64,000 nucleotides of DNA from Shimia_B sp039815465 (lineage in GTDB: Bacteria; Pseudomonadota; Alphaproteobacteria; Rhodobacterales; Rhodobacteraceae): assembly GCA_039815465.1 (NCBI GenBank), contig JBCBZG010000006.1:1-64000 (forward strand). The letters are read 5' to 3'. The translations under genes and the position numbers were made by a program. The notes under the pieces were generated by a model, which did no database searches, was not told where the DNA came from, and was given only the letters and a program-made list of their open reading frames with translations. Every line of letters begins with the position of its first letter. The stretch's first letter is position 1. Positions 42,365 to 52,090 of the stretch are shown here, piece by piece.

Positions 42365-44238
42365 ACAAGTCTGACAACCCAGCCGATCCGTTTAAGAAGG
42401 CGCTCGCAGAGGCGGCGAAGGTCATTGCCGATGATGCGGAGCTGACGGTGTCTTATTCCGTCGACCCTCCAGGGGCGACGAATGACACGCTGCGCTTGCC
42501 GCAGGTCAGTCGTCGGATGACACGGGATGAGGTGTTGCTGGCGCGGGGCACGGCCGATGCGCTGGCGCTGCGGCACAAATATCACGACACCTCCACCTAT
42601 GACCGCTACATGCCGCCGGGCAACATGGCGCGTGACCTCTACGACGCGATGGAAACGGCGCGGTGCGAGGCCGTGGGCGCGCAAGCGATGCCGGGGACCG
42701 CGTCAAACATCGACCACAAGATCGCCAATGAAGCGATGCGCAAAGGCTACGGTGACATCAAGGAGGCCGCGGGTGCGCCACTTGCCGTGGCTGCGGGCTA
42801 CCTCATCCGCCATTTGGCCACTGGGCGCCCCCTGCCCGCGGATGCAGCCAACGTGATGGAACTTTGGCGCGGGTATATCGAGGGTCAGGCGGGCGATACG
42901 CTCGAAAACCTGGGCAACAAGCTAGCCGACCAGGGGCAGTTCGCCAAATTTGCGCGTCAGATCATTCAGGACCTGGGCTATGGCGACCAGCTCGGCGACG
43001 ACCCGGACGAGCTCGACGAGATGAACGAGGACGAAGCGGAGGGCGATCCAGAGGATCAAGATCAGCCCGATAGCTCCGGCCAGGATGACAGCGACGAAGA
43101 AGAGGATATGGATGCCGCCCCTGAGCAGTCTCAGGAGCAGCAACAGGATGCCGCGCAAGCCTCCGTCACGTTGGATGACATGGCCGAGGCGGAGATGGCC
43201 GATGAAGCGGAGATGCCCGAGGGCGAGGCCCCGCTTGAGCCCCCCGCCCCGCCGCCGCATTCGGAGGCAGACCCCGAATATGTCGTCTACAACACCGACA
43301 ACGACGAGGAGATCCGGGCCGAAGACCTCGCCGAACCGGCAGAGTTGGAGCGGCTCAGGACCTATCTGGACCAGCAGCTTGAGCCCTTGAAAGGCGCGGT
43401 GTCGCGTCTGGCCAACAAGCTGCAACGGCGGCTTCAGGCGCAGCAAAACCGGTCCTGGGAGTTTGACCGGGAGGAAGGAATGCTCGACGCGGGCCGTCTG
43501 GCGCGCGTGGTGGCGAACCCGACGACGCCGCTGTCGTTCAAGGTCGAGAAAGACACGGAGTTCCGCGATACCTGCGTGACGCTCCTCCTCGATAACTCCG
43601 GCTCCATGCGCGGGCGGCCAATTTCGATTGCGGCAATCTGTGCGGACGTGTTGGCGCGGACGCTGGAGCGGTGCTCGGTGAAGGTCGAGATCCTGGGCTT
43701 TACCACGCGCGCGTGGAAGGGCGGGATCTGCCGGGAAGCTTGGCTGGCCGAGGGCCGTCCGCAGCAGCCCGGGCGTCTGAATGACCTGCGCCACATCATC
43801 TACAAAAGCGCCGACGCCCCGTGGCGGCGCGCGCGGCCTAATCTGGGCCTGATGATGAAAGAAGGCCTGCTCAAGGAGAACATCGACGGTGAGGCGCTCG
43901 AATGGGCGCATAAGCGCATGGCCGGGCGGCCTGAGGCGCGCAAGATCCTCATGGTGATCTCTGACGGGGCGCCGGTGGATGACTCGACCCTGTCGGTGAA
44001 CCCGGCGAACTACCTCGAAAAGCACCTGCGCGACGTGATCGCCATGGTCGAGAAAAAGAAGATGGTGGAGCTCATTGCCATCGGCATCGGCCACGACGTG
44101 ACGCGCTACTACGATCGCGCGGTCACGATCACAGATGTCGAACAGCTCGCCGGGGCGATGACCGAACAGCTGGCGGGGCTTTTTGACAGCGACCCGCGGG
44201 CGCGCGCGCGCCTTATGGGGATGAAACGCGCGAGCTGA
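42361..44238 (+). CDS. cobT: Aerobic cobaltochelatase subunit CobT
   Basis: 625 aa. Partner of CobS in the CobNST cobalt chelatase. The N-terminal domain (about 1-215) is followed by a very acidic, Gln/Glu/Asp-rich linker (about 215-300), normal for CobT. The C-terminal VWA domain carries the MIDAS motif LLLDNSGSMRG (about 408-418), ILGFTTRAWKGG, ISDGAPVDDSTL and the family-typical IGIGHDVTRYY near the end. The MIDAS ligands binds a protein partner, likely CobN. It is coupled to the NYN gene through a 4-base overlap. Confidence 0.96.
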   Translation: MNKSDNPADPFKKALAEAAKVIADDAELTVSYSVDPPGATNDTLRLPQVSRRMTRDEVLLARGTADALALRHKYHDTSTYDRYMPPGNMARDLYDAMETARCEAVGAQAMPGTASNIDHKIANEAMRKGYGDIKEAAGAPLAVAAGYLIRHLATGRPLPADAANVMELWRGYIEGQAGDTLENLGNKLADQGQFAKFARQIIQDLGYGDQLGDDPDELDEMNEDEAEGDPEDQDQPDSSGQDDSDEEEDMDAAPEQSQEQQQDAAQASVTLDDMAEAEMADEAEMPEGEAPLEPPAPPPHSEADPEYVVYNTDNDEEIRAEDLAEPAELERLRTYLDQQLEPLKGAVSRLANKLQRRLQAQQNRSWEFDREEGMLDAGRLARVVANPTTPLSFKVEKDTEFRDTCVTLLLDNSGSMRGRPISIAAICADVLARTLERCSVKVEILGFTTRAWKGGICREAWLAEGRPQQPGRLNDLRHIIYKSADAPWRRARPNLGLMMKEGLLKENIDGEALEWAHKRMAGRPEARKILMVISDGAPVDDSTLSVNPANYLEKHLRDVIAMVEKKKMVELIAIGIGHDVTRYYDRAVTITDVEQLAGAMTEQLAGLFDSDPRARARLMGMKRAS

Positions 44239-44248
44239 GGGCTTTGAT

Positions 44249-44281
44249 GCCTCCGGCGGAAGTATTTTTGGACGAAAGAAA
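44249..44281. repeat. Rhodobacterales-type intergenic motif
   Basis: GCCTCCGGCGGAAGTATTTT followed by TGGACGAAAGAAA between cobT and the peptidase gene. I recall closely related GCCTCCGGCGGGAGTATTT sequences after genes in many Rhodobacteraceae. Function unknown; it forms a short GCCTCCGGCGG hairpin-like start. Confidence 0.45.
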
Positions 44282-44291
44282 GGGCCGGGGT

Positions 44292-46073
44292 ATGTTTCAA
44301 ACGTTTGAGAGCGCGACCCGGCCCGAGCAGGGGCCGCCACGGCTGAAGGCTTTGCGCGCCGCTATGGCGGGTGCGGGGGTGGATGGCTTTATCGTGCCGC
44401 GCGCGGATGCGTGGCAGGGGGAATATGTGGCCCCCTGTGATGAGCGTTTGGCCTGGCTCACAGGCTTCACCGGGTCGGCCGGGTATTGCGTGGCGCTTGG
44501 GCATGTGGCGGGCGTCTTTGTCGATGGGCGCTACCGTGTGCAGGTCAAGCAGCAGGTGGCGGATGTGTTCACGCCTGTAGACTGGCCGGAGACGTCGCTG
44601 GGCGATTGGATTGCGGATCAGGGTGCGGAGGGCGCGGTGATCGGGTTTGATCCCTGGCTCCATCCCCCCAAGCAGGTGGAGGCGCTGCGTGCGCGATTGG
44701 CCCGCGCTGGGATGACGTTGCAGGCCGTTGAGAATCTGGTTGATGCGATTTGGGAGCACCGCCCCGCGCGACCCGATGGCCGCGCCTTTGCCCATCCCAT
44801 CGAGCTGTCGGGGGAACGGTCGCCGGCGAAACGCGCGCGCATCGCCCAGTCGTTGCGAGACGCGGGGGAGGATGCCGCGATCCTGACGCTGCCGGACTCC
44901 ATCTGTTGGCTTTTGAACATTCGCGGCGCAGACATTCCGCGCATTCCCATCCTCCAATGCTTTGCCATCCTGCACAGCGACGGGCGCGTGGGGCTTTTTG
45001 TGGAGCCGGAGAAGGTCGCAGATCTTGGCCCCGATCCGGAAATCGACGTGGCCCCACCCGCAGCGTTCCTGCCCGCGGTCAAGGCACTCGCAGGTCGCGT
45101 GCGCGTGGATGCCGAAAGCTGCCCGCAAGCGGTCGTGGATGCGCTGACGGCCGAGGTCGTGATGGGCACGGACCCCTGCCTTTTGCCCAAGGCGCGCAAG
45201 AACCCGGTCGAGCTTTCAGGTGCCCGCGCCGCGCACCAGCGCGATGCCGTAGCCATGGTGGAGTTTCTCGCCTGGCTCGACGCACAAGCACCGGGCACGC
45301 TGAGCGAAATCGATGTGGCCCAAGCGCTCGAAGGGTTCCGGCGAGGAACGAACGCGCTCCAAGATATCTCGTTCGAAACGATCTCCGGCGCGGGGGCTCA
45401 TGGGGCGATCGTGCACTACCGTGTGACCGAGGAGACAAACAGGCGCCTCGCAGACGGGGAGCTTTATCTCGTTGATTCCGGGGGGCAATATGTGGACGGG
45501 ACCACCGACATCACCCGCACGGTGACCATTGGTGAGCCGCCAGAGGGCGCGCGGGCAGCGTTTACGCGGGTGTTGCAGGGGATGATCGGGCTCTCCCGGC
45601 TGCGCTTCCCGCGTGGCATTGCGGGCGGGCATATCGATGCCATCGCGCGCGCGCCGCTTTGGATGGCGGGGCAGGATTACGACCACGGGACGGGGCATGG
45701 CGTCGGCTCCTACCTGTCGGTCCATGAGGGGCCCGCGCGGATTTCGCGGGTGTCGCTTTTGCCGCTGGAACCGGGCATGATCCTGTCCAATGAGCCGGGC
45801 TACTACCGCGAGGGGGAGTTTGGTATCCGCATTGAAAACCTGATCGTTGTGGAAGAGGCGCGTCCCCTGCCCGGCGCCGATGCCCGCGACATGCTGAGCT
45901 TTGAAACGCTGACCTATGTGCCGATCGACCGCCGTCTGATCGTGTCGGATATGCTGAGCGCGGGGGAGCGTGACTGGCTCAATGCCTACCACGCTGATTG
46001 CGCCGCGCGTGTGGCGGGGCAGCTGTCGGATCGGGCCGCGGCTTGGATCGCGGTTGCAACTGCCGCCATTTGA
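44292..46073 (+). CDS. M24-family Xaa-Pro aminopeptidase (aminopeptidase P-like)
   Basis: 593 aa from ATG 44292. Removes the N-terminal residue before proline. There are two creatinase-like N-terminal domains (about 1-310) and a C-terminal pita-bread domain. Metal ligands of M24B enzymes are visible: LYLVDSGGQYVDGTTDITRT (two Asp), HGTGHGVGSYLSVHEGP (His), MILSNEPGYY (Glu) and LSFETLTYVP (Glu). The length matches the three-domain eukaryotic-like APP. The gene is downstream of cobT with 53 bp between; whether they are co-transcribed is uncertain. Confidence 0.9.
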   Translation: MFQTFESATRPEQGPPRLKALRAAMAGAGVDGFIVPRADAWQGEYVAPCDERLAWLTGFTGSAGYCVALGHVAGVFVDGRYRVQVKQQVADVFTPVDWPETSLGDWIADQGAEGAVIGFDPWLHPPKQVEALRARLARAGMTLQAVENLVDAIWEHRPARPDGRAFAHPIELSGERSPAKRARIAQSLRDAGEDAAILTLPDSICWLLNIRGADIPRIPILQCFAILHSDGRVGLFVEPEKVADLGPDPEIDVAPPAAFLPAVKALAGRVRVDAESCPQAVVDALTAEVVMGTDPCLLPKARKNPVELSGARAAHQRDAVAMVEFLAWLDAQAPGTLSEIDVAQALEGFRRGTNALQDISFETISGAGAHGAIVHYRVTEETNRRLADGELYLVDSGGQYVDGTTDITRTVTIGEPPEGARAAFTRVLQGMIGLSRLRFPRGIAGGHIDAIARAPLWMAGQDYDHGTGHGVGSYLSVHEGPARISRVSLLPLEPGMILSNEPGYYREGEFGIRIENLIVVEEARPLPGADARDMLSFETLTYVPIDRRLIVSDMLSAGERDWLNAYHADCAARVAGQLSDRAAAWIAVATAAI

Positions 46074-46132
46074 CACAAAACTGTCACCAAGGCGCGACAG
46101 AACGCGCTCAGGGGATGACGGGGGAGAACCGC

Positions 46133-46474
46133 ATGGCAGATCACATAAAAATACGCAAAGCTCAGGGCACTTGGGTGGTCCGTGTCGGGGGCGCTGTCGT
46201 GGGCGAAAGCAGCGCCGCGCTGGAGCTGTCGGAAGGCTCCTATCCAGAGGTGATCTATTTCCCCCGCGGCGATATCGCGATGGCGTTTCTGGATACCTCC
46301 GACAAGGTCACGCACTGCCCCCACAAGGGCGACACGGTCTATTTCAACATCGTGACAAAGAGCACGACGCTCGAAAATGCAGCGTGGAGCTATGAGGCGC
46401 CCAAAGAAGATGTCGCGGCCATCGCAGGCCATCTCGCGTTTCACCACGCCGATGTGACCGTCGAAAAACTTTAG
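46133..46474 (+). CDS. DUF427-family protein
   Basis: 113 aa from ATG 46133 with GGGGGAG upstream. It matches the small DUF427 beta fold: GTWVVRVGGAVVGESSAALE, then YFPRGDIAMAFL, HCPHKGDTVYFNI and AWSYEAPKEDVAAI. No catalytic function is established for the family. It stands alone, with the ClC gene converging from the other side. Confidence 0.85.
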   Translation: MADHIKIRKAQGTWVVRVGGAVVGESSAALELSEGSYPEVIYFPRGDIAMAFLDTSDKVTHCPHKGDTVYFNIVTKSTTLENAAWSYEAPKEDVAAIAGHLAFHHADVTVEKL

Positions 46475-46536
46475 ACCCGGGCACGGGCGGCCCTCTTATC
46501 AGGGTGCGGAGGCGCCTTGGGACGTGCCCTGTAGAC

Positions 46537-48195
46537 TTACGAATGCTCCTCCGCCGCGGTTGCGGCGAGGGCGCGGTTATACGCTTTCAACGCGTCCACC
46601 TGAAACAGCGCCCCGATGAGGCGTGGCTGGTCGTCCTGGAGCGAGACAACAGGCAAAAACACCTCATTCGTCGCCTCAAAGATCGGCATCGCGGTCTCCA
46701 ACGTGGCCGTGTCGAGAACATAGAGGCTCTCGCCGATCATGTCCTGGCACCGCTGCTCGGGCGCGGCGCGCGGATGGTCGGGGCCGCGCATCATCTGAAG
46801 CACACCAAAGGTGGCCAGCAGATAGGCTTGCGGGCCCGCTGCCAGGTGGACACCGCGCCGTTCGATCTGTGTCAGGAAAAAGCTCTGCGTCACGAACCGC
46901 GCCGACAGTGCAGTGGACAGCGAGACGGACACCATGACCGCCAGCCCCGTCTGCCAATTTCCCGTCAGTTCAAACACGATCAGCGTGGTGGAAATCGGCG
47001 CGCCCAGGACCGAAGCCGCCACCGCCCCCATCCCCGCCAAAGCGTATAGCGTGACGGAGCCTGACACGGTCGGAAAGATCGACGTGGCAATCAGGCCAAA
47101 CGCGAGCCCCGTCAGCGCCCCCACCATCAGCGAGGGCGAAAACACGCCGCCCCCCATGCGCCCAGCCATGGTGATGGCCACGGCCACGACCTTGAGCATG
47201 CAAAACACCACCGCCTCATGCAGCAAGAGCCCCCCTGACAGCGCGGCGGAGGTCGTCTCGTACCCAACGCCGATGATATGCGGGAAAAAGATCGCCAACA
47301 CGCCGAGCAGCGCGCCCGCCATCATCGGCCGCGTCCACCGTGGCAGGCCCGTGCGGGTGTGGGCCGCCGTCCCCAAATCGTCGAACCAAAAGATCGTGCG
47401 CATCAGCACGATGGCCACCGCCCCGCATAGAAGGCCAAGCAGCATATAGGCGGGAAGCTCCTGATAAAAGCTCAGCATGCTCTGGGCGGGAAAGCCGAAC
47501 TCGGTGAAGTTCCCGAAATAAAGCCGCGACACCACCGTTCCCGCCACCGACGCGATCGCGATGGGGGCAAACGCATGGAGCGCGAAGTGGCGCAGGATCA
47601 CCTCCAGCGCGAACAGGGAGCCCGCGATGGGCGCGTTAAACGACGCGGAAACGGCTGCGGCCACCGCGCATCCCAGCAGATCGCGCCCCGTGATCCCGTC
47701 CGCTTTGATAAACGCGGAGACTTTCGTGGAAATCACACCGGCCAGGTGCACGACCGGCCCTTCCCGCCCCGATGATCCGCCCGACGACAACGTGATAAGC
47801 GACGCAACGGCGGAGGCCAGACCCGCGCGCACCTCCACCCGGCCGTTATTGAGCGCGGCGCCTTCGATGACATCGGCCACCGACCGCACGCGGCCATCGG
47901 GTGTGAACCGGTCGAGGATAAGCCCCACCGCCAGCCCGCCTAGGATCGGCAGGATCAGCACCGTGTACCACGGCAACGTCGCCGCCCAGGTGTGCAGCAT
48001 CCCGATGTCGCCCGTCCCGTACAGCCACCCCTGAAGCGTCTCGATCCCGAGCCGAAACACCACTGCCGCAGCGCCCGAGGCCAGGCCGATGACAAGCGCG
48101 ATAAACCAGAATTGCAGCTGGCTCGGCCCCCGGTCGCGCAGCACCTCCCAGGACGTGCGGCACGTGGTCTTTAGGCTCAGCAGGATGGACTGCAT
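46537..48195 (-). CDS. ClC-family chloride channel/antiporter with C-terminal CBS-like domain
   Basis: 552 aa, inner membrane. About 10-12 hydrophobic helices span residues 25-440. ClC signatures: GSSGREGPVVHLAG (about 140-153, with the gating Glu), SFNAPIAGSLFALE and GGVFSPSLMVGA (about 347-358). The GSGIP-type first selectivity motif is not obvious; the segment IEGAALNNGR is at that place, as in ClcB-type members. Residues about 470-545 resemble regulatory CBS sequences. It is the last gene of the minus-strand run, 105 bp after recN. Confidence 0.9.
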   Translation of the reverse strand: MQSILLSLKTTCRTSWEVLRDRGPSQLQFWFIALVIGLASGAAAVVFRLGIETLQGWLYGTGDIGMLHTWAATLPWYTVLILPILGGLAVGLILDRFTPDGRVRSVADVIEGAALNNGRVEVRAGLASAVASLITLSSGGSSGREGPVVHLAGVISTKVSAFIKADGITGRDLLGCAVAAAVSASFNAPIAGSLFALEVILRHFALHAFAPIAIASVAGTVVSRLYFGNFTEFGFPAQSMLSFYQELPAYMLLGLLCGAVAIVLMRTIFWFDDLGTAAHTRTGLPRWTRPMMAGALLGVLAIFFPHIIGVGYETTSAALSGGLLLHEAVVFCMLKVVAVAITMAGRMGGGVFSPSLMVGALTGLAFGLIATSIFPTVSGSVTLYALAGMGAVAASVLGAPISTTLIVFELTGNWQTGLAVMVSVSLSTALSARFVTQSFFLTQIERRGVHLAAGPQAYLLATFGVLQMMRGPDHPRAAPEQRCQDMIGESLYVLDTATLETAMPIFEATNEVFLPVVSLQDDQPRLIGALFQVDALKAYNRALAATAAEEHS

Positions 48196-48300
48196 GGCGC
48201 GGGGCCTTTGGTTCGGCGCGAAACGGCGCGCCGCATGAAACTTAGACTGTTCCCAAAAGGTTAAGGGATGCCCGGGGGCGCGCCAAGGGTGTAGTTTGCC

Positions 48301-49956
48301 TCAGGACCCGCGGAGCAGTTCAGCCGCCGCCGCCCGGGCCGCATCGGTGATTTTATCGCCGGAAATCATGCGCGCGATCTCGGCCACGCGCTCCGGCGGG
48401 GCGAGCGGGTCAACGCTGCTGAACGTCATCTCATTTTCCACCCGCTTGGCGACCCGCCAGTGATGCGCACCGAGCGCAGCCACCTGCGGGCTGTGGGTGA
48501 CGACGAGGACCTGCGCCTCCTGCGCCAGCCGCGCGAGCCTGCGCCCGACCGCATCGGCGGTGGCCCCGCCCACGCCGCGGTCAATCTCGTCAAAGATCAT
48601 GGTCTGCCCCCCGGCCCCGCCGCCATGCAGACAGACCTTGAGCGCGAGCAGAAACCGGCTGAGCTCCCCGCCCGAGGCAATCTTGTTGAGCGGACCCGCC
48701 GGCGCCCCGGGGTTTGTGGCGACCGTAAAGGCCACGAGGTCGGAGCCGTCCGGCCCCGGCTCCCCCGCGCTGATGCGCGCCTCAAACACCGCGCGCTCCA
48801 TCTTGAGCGGGGCAAGCTCGCCCGCCATGGCAGCGTCGAGGCGCGCCGCCGTCGATCTGCGCGCAGCACTCAGCGCCTGCGCCGCACGGGTGTAATCGGC
48901 ATCCGCAGCCCCGAGCGTCTTTTCCAGCGCGGCGATATCGGCCCCAGACGCCTCAAACGCATCGAGCCGGGTCCGCAAATCATCTGCAAACGCCGCAAGC
49001 TCATCCGGCGCCACCTGGTGCTTGCGCGCGAGCGCGCGGAGCGCGAACAGCCGTTCTTCCACATCCTCAAGCTCGCGCGGGTCAAAGGACAATTGGTTGA
49101 GCACGGCGTCCACACCCGCCTGCGCCTCCCCCAATTCCACCATAGCCCGGCTCAATGCGCCAAGCGCGTCTTCGAGCCCGCCTTCGGCCTGGGCGGAAGC
49201 GCCTTCAAGCCACCGAGTGGCGTCGCCCATCATCCCCTCAGCGCCGTCGGTCCCGAGCGCTTGCGCCGCGCGCGCGATGTCCTCGCGGATGCGCTCTGCC
49301 CCTTGCATAAGACGACGGCGCGCATCGAGCGTCTCGTCTTCGCCCGCCTCGGGCGCCAGCGCGTCGAGCTCCGCCACGGAGTGGCGCAGAAAATCTTCCT
49401 CCTGTGCGAGCGTGTCCGCTGCGGCGCGGGCGGCAGACAGCGCTTTCGCCGCCTCCGCCCGTGCGCGCCACGCCGTGCGCGTCGCAGCCTTTTGCGCCCC
49501 AAGCCCGCCAAACGTATCCAGCAGCGCCGCATGGCCCCGCACGTTCAACAGCCCGCGGTCGTCGTGCTGGCCGTGAAGCTCTACCAGGGTTTCCGACAGC
49601 GCGCGCAAGAGCTCGCCAGAGGCGCGGCGATCGTTGACATAGGCCGTCTTGCGCCCGTCCTTTCCGTTGACGCGCCGCAGCACCAGCTCCCCTGTCCAGT
49701 CGTACCCCGCGCCCTCTAGGGCGGCGCGCGCGCCGTGGTCATCAGGCAGTTCGAACCAGGCCGTCACCTCCCCCTGATCGGCGCCTTGGCGCACCAAATC
49801 CGCCCGTCCGCGCCAGCCCAGCACAAAGCCCAAAGCATCAAGCAGGATGGACTTTCCCGCACCGGTTTCCCCCGTCAACACGTTCAGGCCCGGCTGGAAC
49901 TCAAGCTCCAGCCGGTCGATGATCAGCATGTCCCGGATATCAAGCCCGCGCAGCAT
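48301..49956 (-). CDS. recN: DNA repair protein RecN
   Basis: 551 aa. SMC-like ATPase that helps double-strand break repair. The Walker A is GETGAGKSILLD (about 29-40), then Q-loop region VELHGQHD (about 127-134), a long coiled coil with Ala/Arg/Glu heptads (about 150-370), the ABC signature ASGGELSRFLLAL (about 432-444) and Walker B TMIFDEIDRGVGGATADAVG (about 459-478). It starts at ATG 49956. The position after lpxC and bamD in the dcw-adjacent cluster is conserved in Rhodobacteraceae. Confidence 0.96.
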   Translation of the reverse strand: MLRGLDIRDMLIIDRLELEFQPGLNVLTGETGAGKSILLDALGFVLGWRGRADLVRQGADQGEVTAWFELPDDHGARAALEGAGYDWTGELVLRRVNGKDGRKTAYVNDRRASGELLRALSETLVELHGQHDDRGLLNVRGHAALLDTFGGLGAQKAATRTAWRARAEAAKALSAARAAADTLAQEEDFLRHSVAELDALAPEAGEDETLDARRRLMQGAERIREDIARAAQALGTDGAEGMMGDATRWLEGASAQAEGGLEDALGALSRAMVELGEAQAGVDAVLNQLSFDPRELEDVEERLFALRALARKHQVAPDELAAFADDLRTRLDAFEASGADIAALEKTLGAADADYTRAAQALSAARRSTAARLDAAMAGELAPLKMERAVFEARISAGEPGPDGSDLVAFTVATNPGAPAGPLNKIASGGELSRFLLALKVCLHGGGAGGQTMIFDEIDRGVGGATADAVGRRLARLAQEAQVLVVTHSPQVAALGAHHWRVAKRVENEMTFSSVDPLAPPERVAEIARMISGDKITDAARAAAAELLRGS

Positions 49957-49992
49957 CGTCCCTTGGTGCGCGTGACGCGCACCTCCCCCTTG

Positions 49993-50820
49993 TCAGAGCC
50001 ACTCGCCCCTGAGGACCTGACGATAAATCGCGCTGAGCCAATTGTCACCGATGGGGTTCGCCTCCAGCCCCGCCCCTTCGAGAAGCGCAAAGCTGTCCTC
50101 GTAGAACGGCGAGCTCTGGTAATTGTGCCCCAAGATCGCCGCGGCGGACTGCGCCTCGTTGTCGAGCCCCATAGCAAGATAGGCTTCTACCAAACGGTGC
50201 AGCGCTTCGGCGGTGTGGGTGGTGGTCTGGAAATCTTCAACCACCACGCGGAACCGGTTGATGGCCGCGGTGTAGTGGCCCTGCTTTAGGTAGTAGCGGC
50301 CCACCTCCATCTCCTTCCCGGCGAGATGGTCAAAGGCGAGGTCGAATTTCACCACCGCTGTCCGCGAGTATTCGCTTTCTGGGTAGCGTTCGATGACGAC
50401 GCGCAGCGCCTGTAACGCTTGGAACGTCAGCCCCTGGTCGCGGCCCACTTCGTCGATTTGATCGTAGTAGCTCAACGCCAGAAGGTACTGCGCATAGGCC
50501 GCATCCTCATCGGCGGGATAAAAGTCGATGTAGCGCTGCGCACTCGACCGGCTGCTTTCGTAGTCGGCGCCCGAGTGGAACGAGAACGCCTGCATGATCA
50601 GCGCCCGCTTGGCCCATTCGCTATAGGGATAAAGGCGCTCAACCTCGCCAAAATAGAACGCCGCGTCATCGGGGCGCGCGCGGTTTAGCTCGAACTCCCC
50701 CCGGTCATAGATTTCCTTGGCCGAAAAGTTTTCAAGCGGGACGCGCGGCGCGTCATTGAGCCCGCAACCTGCAAGCCCAGCCAGTGCCGCTGCAAATGCA
50801 ATCGATCGGAGGTGTGTCAT
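49993..50820 (-). CDS. bamD: Outer-membrane assembly lipoprotein BamD
   Basis: 275 aa from ATG 50820; a longer frame has no site. BamD is part of the BAM complex that folds beta-barrel proteins into the outer membrane. A lipoprotein signal FAAALAGLAGCG gives the acylated Cys at about residue 19. TPR-type repeats follow: AKEIYDRGEFELNR, AAFYFGEVERLYPYSEWAKR, SSAQRYIDFYPADEDAAYAQ, ALRVVIERYPESEYS and GRYYLKQGHYTAAINRF. It lies between lpxC and recN on the same strand. Confidence 0.94.
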   Translation of the reverse strand: MTHLRSIAFAAALAGLAGCGLNDAPRVPLENFSAKEIYDRGEFELNRARPDDAAFYFGEVERLYPYSEWAKRALIMQAFSFHSGADYESSRSSAQRYIDFYPADEDAAYAQYLLALSYYDQIDEVGRDQGLTFQALQALRVVIERYPESEYSRTAVVKFDLAFDHLAGKEMEVGRYYLKQGHYTAAINRFRVVVEDFQTTTHTAEALHRLVEAYLAMGLDNEAQSAAAILGHNYQSSPFYEDSFALLEGAGLEANPIGDNWLSAIYRQVLRGEWL

Positions 50821-50965
50821 CCCGCTCTCACTTCTGCTCTGCGCGCCTGTCGGGCCGGGTCGCTGCACCGCGCGCGCATATGCCTCCTCAGTTCGTTAGC
50901 ACACTGGGAAGGATACGCAAATCAAGGCTTGGGGATCGGCGGGGATGGGCCGCTTTGGCGCGCGT

Positions 50966-51886
50966 TTAGTGCAGCGTGCGCGCGTCGTCGCGGGTCACGC
51001 CCGCGCCAGGCAGACAGGCCGCCATCGCCGCGTCGCAATCCACAAAACGGAATGCGCCAGGCGTCGCAAAGAGGGTGCGCAACAGCTGGTTCGTGATCGC
51101 ATGGCCCGCGCGGTCGCCGATGTAGCGGCCAATGATTGGCGCACCTGCGAGCGACAGATCACCCACTGCGTCGAGCATTTTGTGGCGTACGGGCTCGTCC
51201 CCGTGGCGCATACCGCCCGGGCTCAGGACCTGGGCGCCGTCTACGACAACTGCGTTGGCCAGCGTCCCGCCGAGCGCGAGCCCATTGGCACGCATGGCAT
51301 CGACGTCGCTTTGGCGGCAAAACGTGCGGCTATCGCTGAGCTCATGCACAAACGCCCCATTGGCGAGGTCGAGCGACTTATGCTGTGCCCCAATCGCCGC
51401 GTCGGCAAAGTCGATCCCGAAATCCATGACAAAGCCGTCAGCAGGTTCGAGCCGGGCGCGCGCTGCGCCTTCGACGACCTCCACCGGCGCCAGGATCTTG
51501 AGCGCGCGCGTGGCGCTCGCCTGCTCGCGCAGGCCCCGGGTCAAAAGCCCGCGCACAAACGGCGCTGCCGACCCGTCGAGGATCGGCACTTCGGGCCCGT
51601 CGATATCAATCAGCGCATTGCGCACGCCACACCCGGCGAGCGCGGCCATGACATGTTCAATGGTGGACACCGACACGCCCGCGGCGTTCACAATCTTTGT
51701 GCACAGCGGGGAGCGTTCGACCGCGCTCCACAGCGCGGGCACGAGGTTGTCTCGGTCGGTGATGTCTGTGCGGCGGAACCAAATGCCGTGCTCGGCCGAT
51801 GCCGCATGCACAGTCATGCGCACTGGCTTCCCAGTGTGCAGGCCCGTTCCTTCGAATTTCACAGCTGACTTAACAGTCGCTTGCAT
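50966..51886 (-). CDS. lpxC: UDP-3-O-acyl-N-acetylglucosamine deacetylase
   Basis: 306 aa. Committed step of lipid A synthesis, a Zn-dependent deacetylation in the cytoplasm. Landmarks: KFEGTGLHTGKPV (about 9-21), the Zn motif IEHVMAALAGCGV (about 75-87), IDIDGPEVPILDGSA, FVMDFGIDF, RTF and the second Zn motif HKMLDAVGDLSLAG (about 235-248), then GHAITNQLLRTLF. Length is standard. It is 204 bp downstream of ftsZ, after the ftsZ terminator, so it is probably expressed separately. Confidence 0.96.
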   Translation of the reverse strand: MQATVKSAVKFEGTGLHTGKPVRMTVHAASAEHGIWFRRTDITDRDNLVPALWSAVERSPLCTKIVNAAGVSVSTIEHVMAALAGCGVRNALIDIDGPEVPILDGSAAPFVRGLLTRGLREQASATRALKILAPVEVVEGAARARLEPADGFVMDFGIDFADAAIGAQHKSLDLANGAFVHELSDSRTFCRQSDVDAMRANGLALGGTLANAVVVDGAQVLSPGGMRHGDEPVRHKMLDAVGDLSLAGAPIIGRYIGDRAGHAITNQLLRTLFATPGAFRFVDCDAAMAACLPGAGVTRDDARTLH

Positions 51887-52042
51887 TGGTCGTCCCCCAC
51901 CGCTGGTTGGCTTGTGCCGAGTTCTTGGTCACAGCGGTTTCTGCACCTGCGAAGATATTAACGGGGGCTTGGGGTCTCAACTCACGCTTTGCTACGGTGT
52001 GAAACAGATTTGTAACATGGGCAAAAAGCCGCCTGCGCAACG

Positions 52043-52068
52043 AAAAAGACCGCCCAAGGGCGGTCTTT
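52043..52068 (-). terminator. Intrinsic terminator of ftsZ
   Basis: On the minus strand AAAGACCGCCC and GGGCGGTCTTT form an 11-bp stem around a 2-nt spacer, followed by TTTTCG. It is located 23 bp after the ftsZ stop. Confidence 0.8.
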
Positions 52069-52090
52069 CCGTGTCAGCGTCGGCGCTGGA

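Noticed and set aside
42922..44340. 472-codon open frame antisense to cobT
   Set aside because: Opposes cobT exactly, has no recognisable domains, and reflects the acidic linker composition read backwards.
48460..49719. Long open frame (419 codons) antisense to recN
   Set aside because: It lies wholly opposite an unmistakable recN; long antisense frames are common in GC-rich DNA with third-position bias. No family resemblance or ribosome site.
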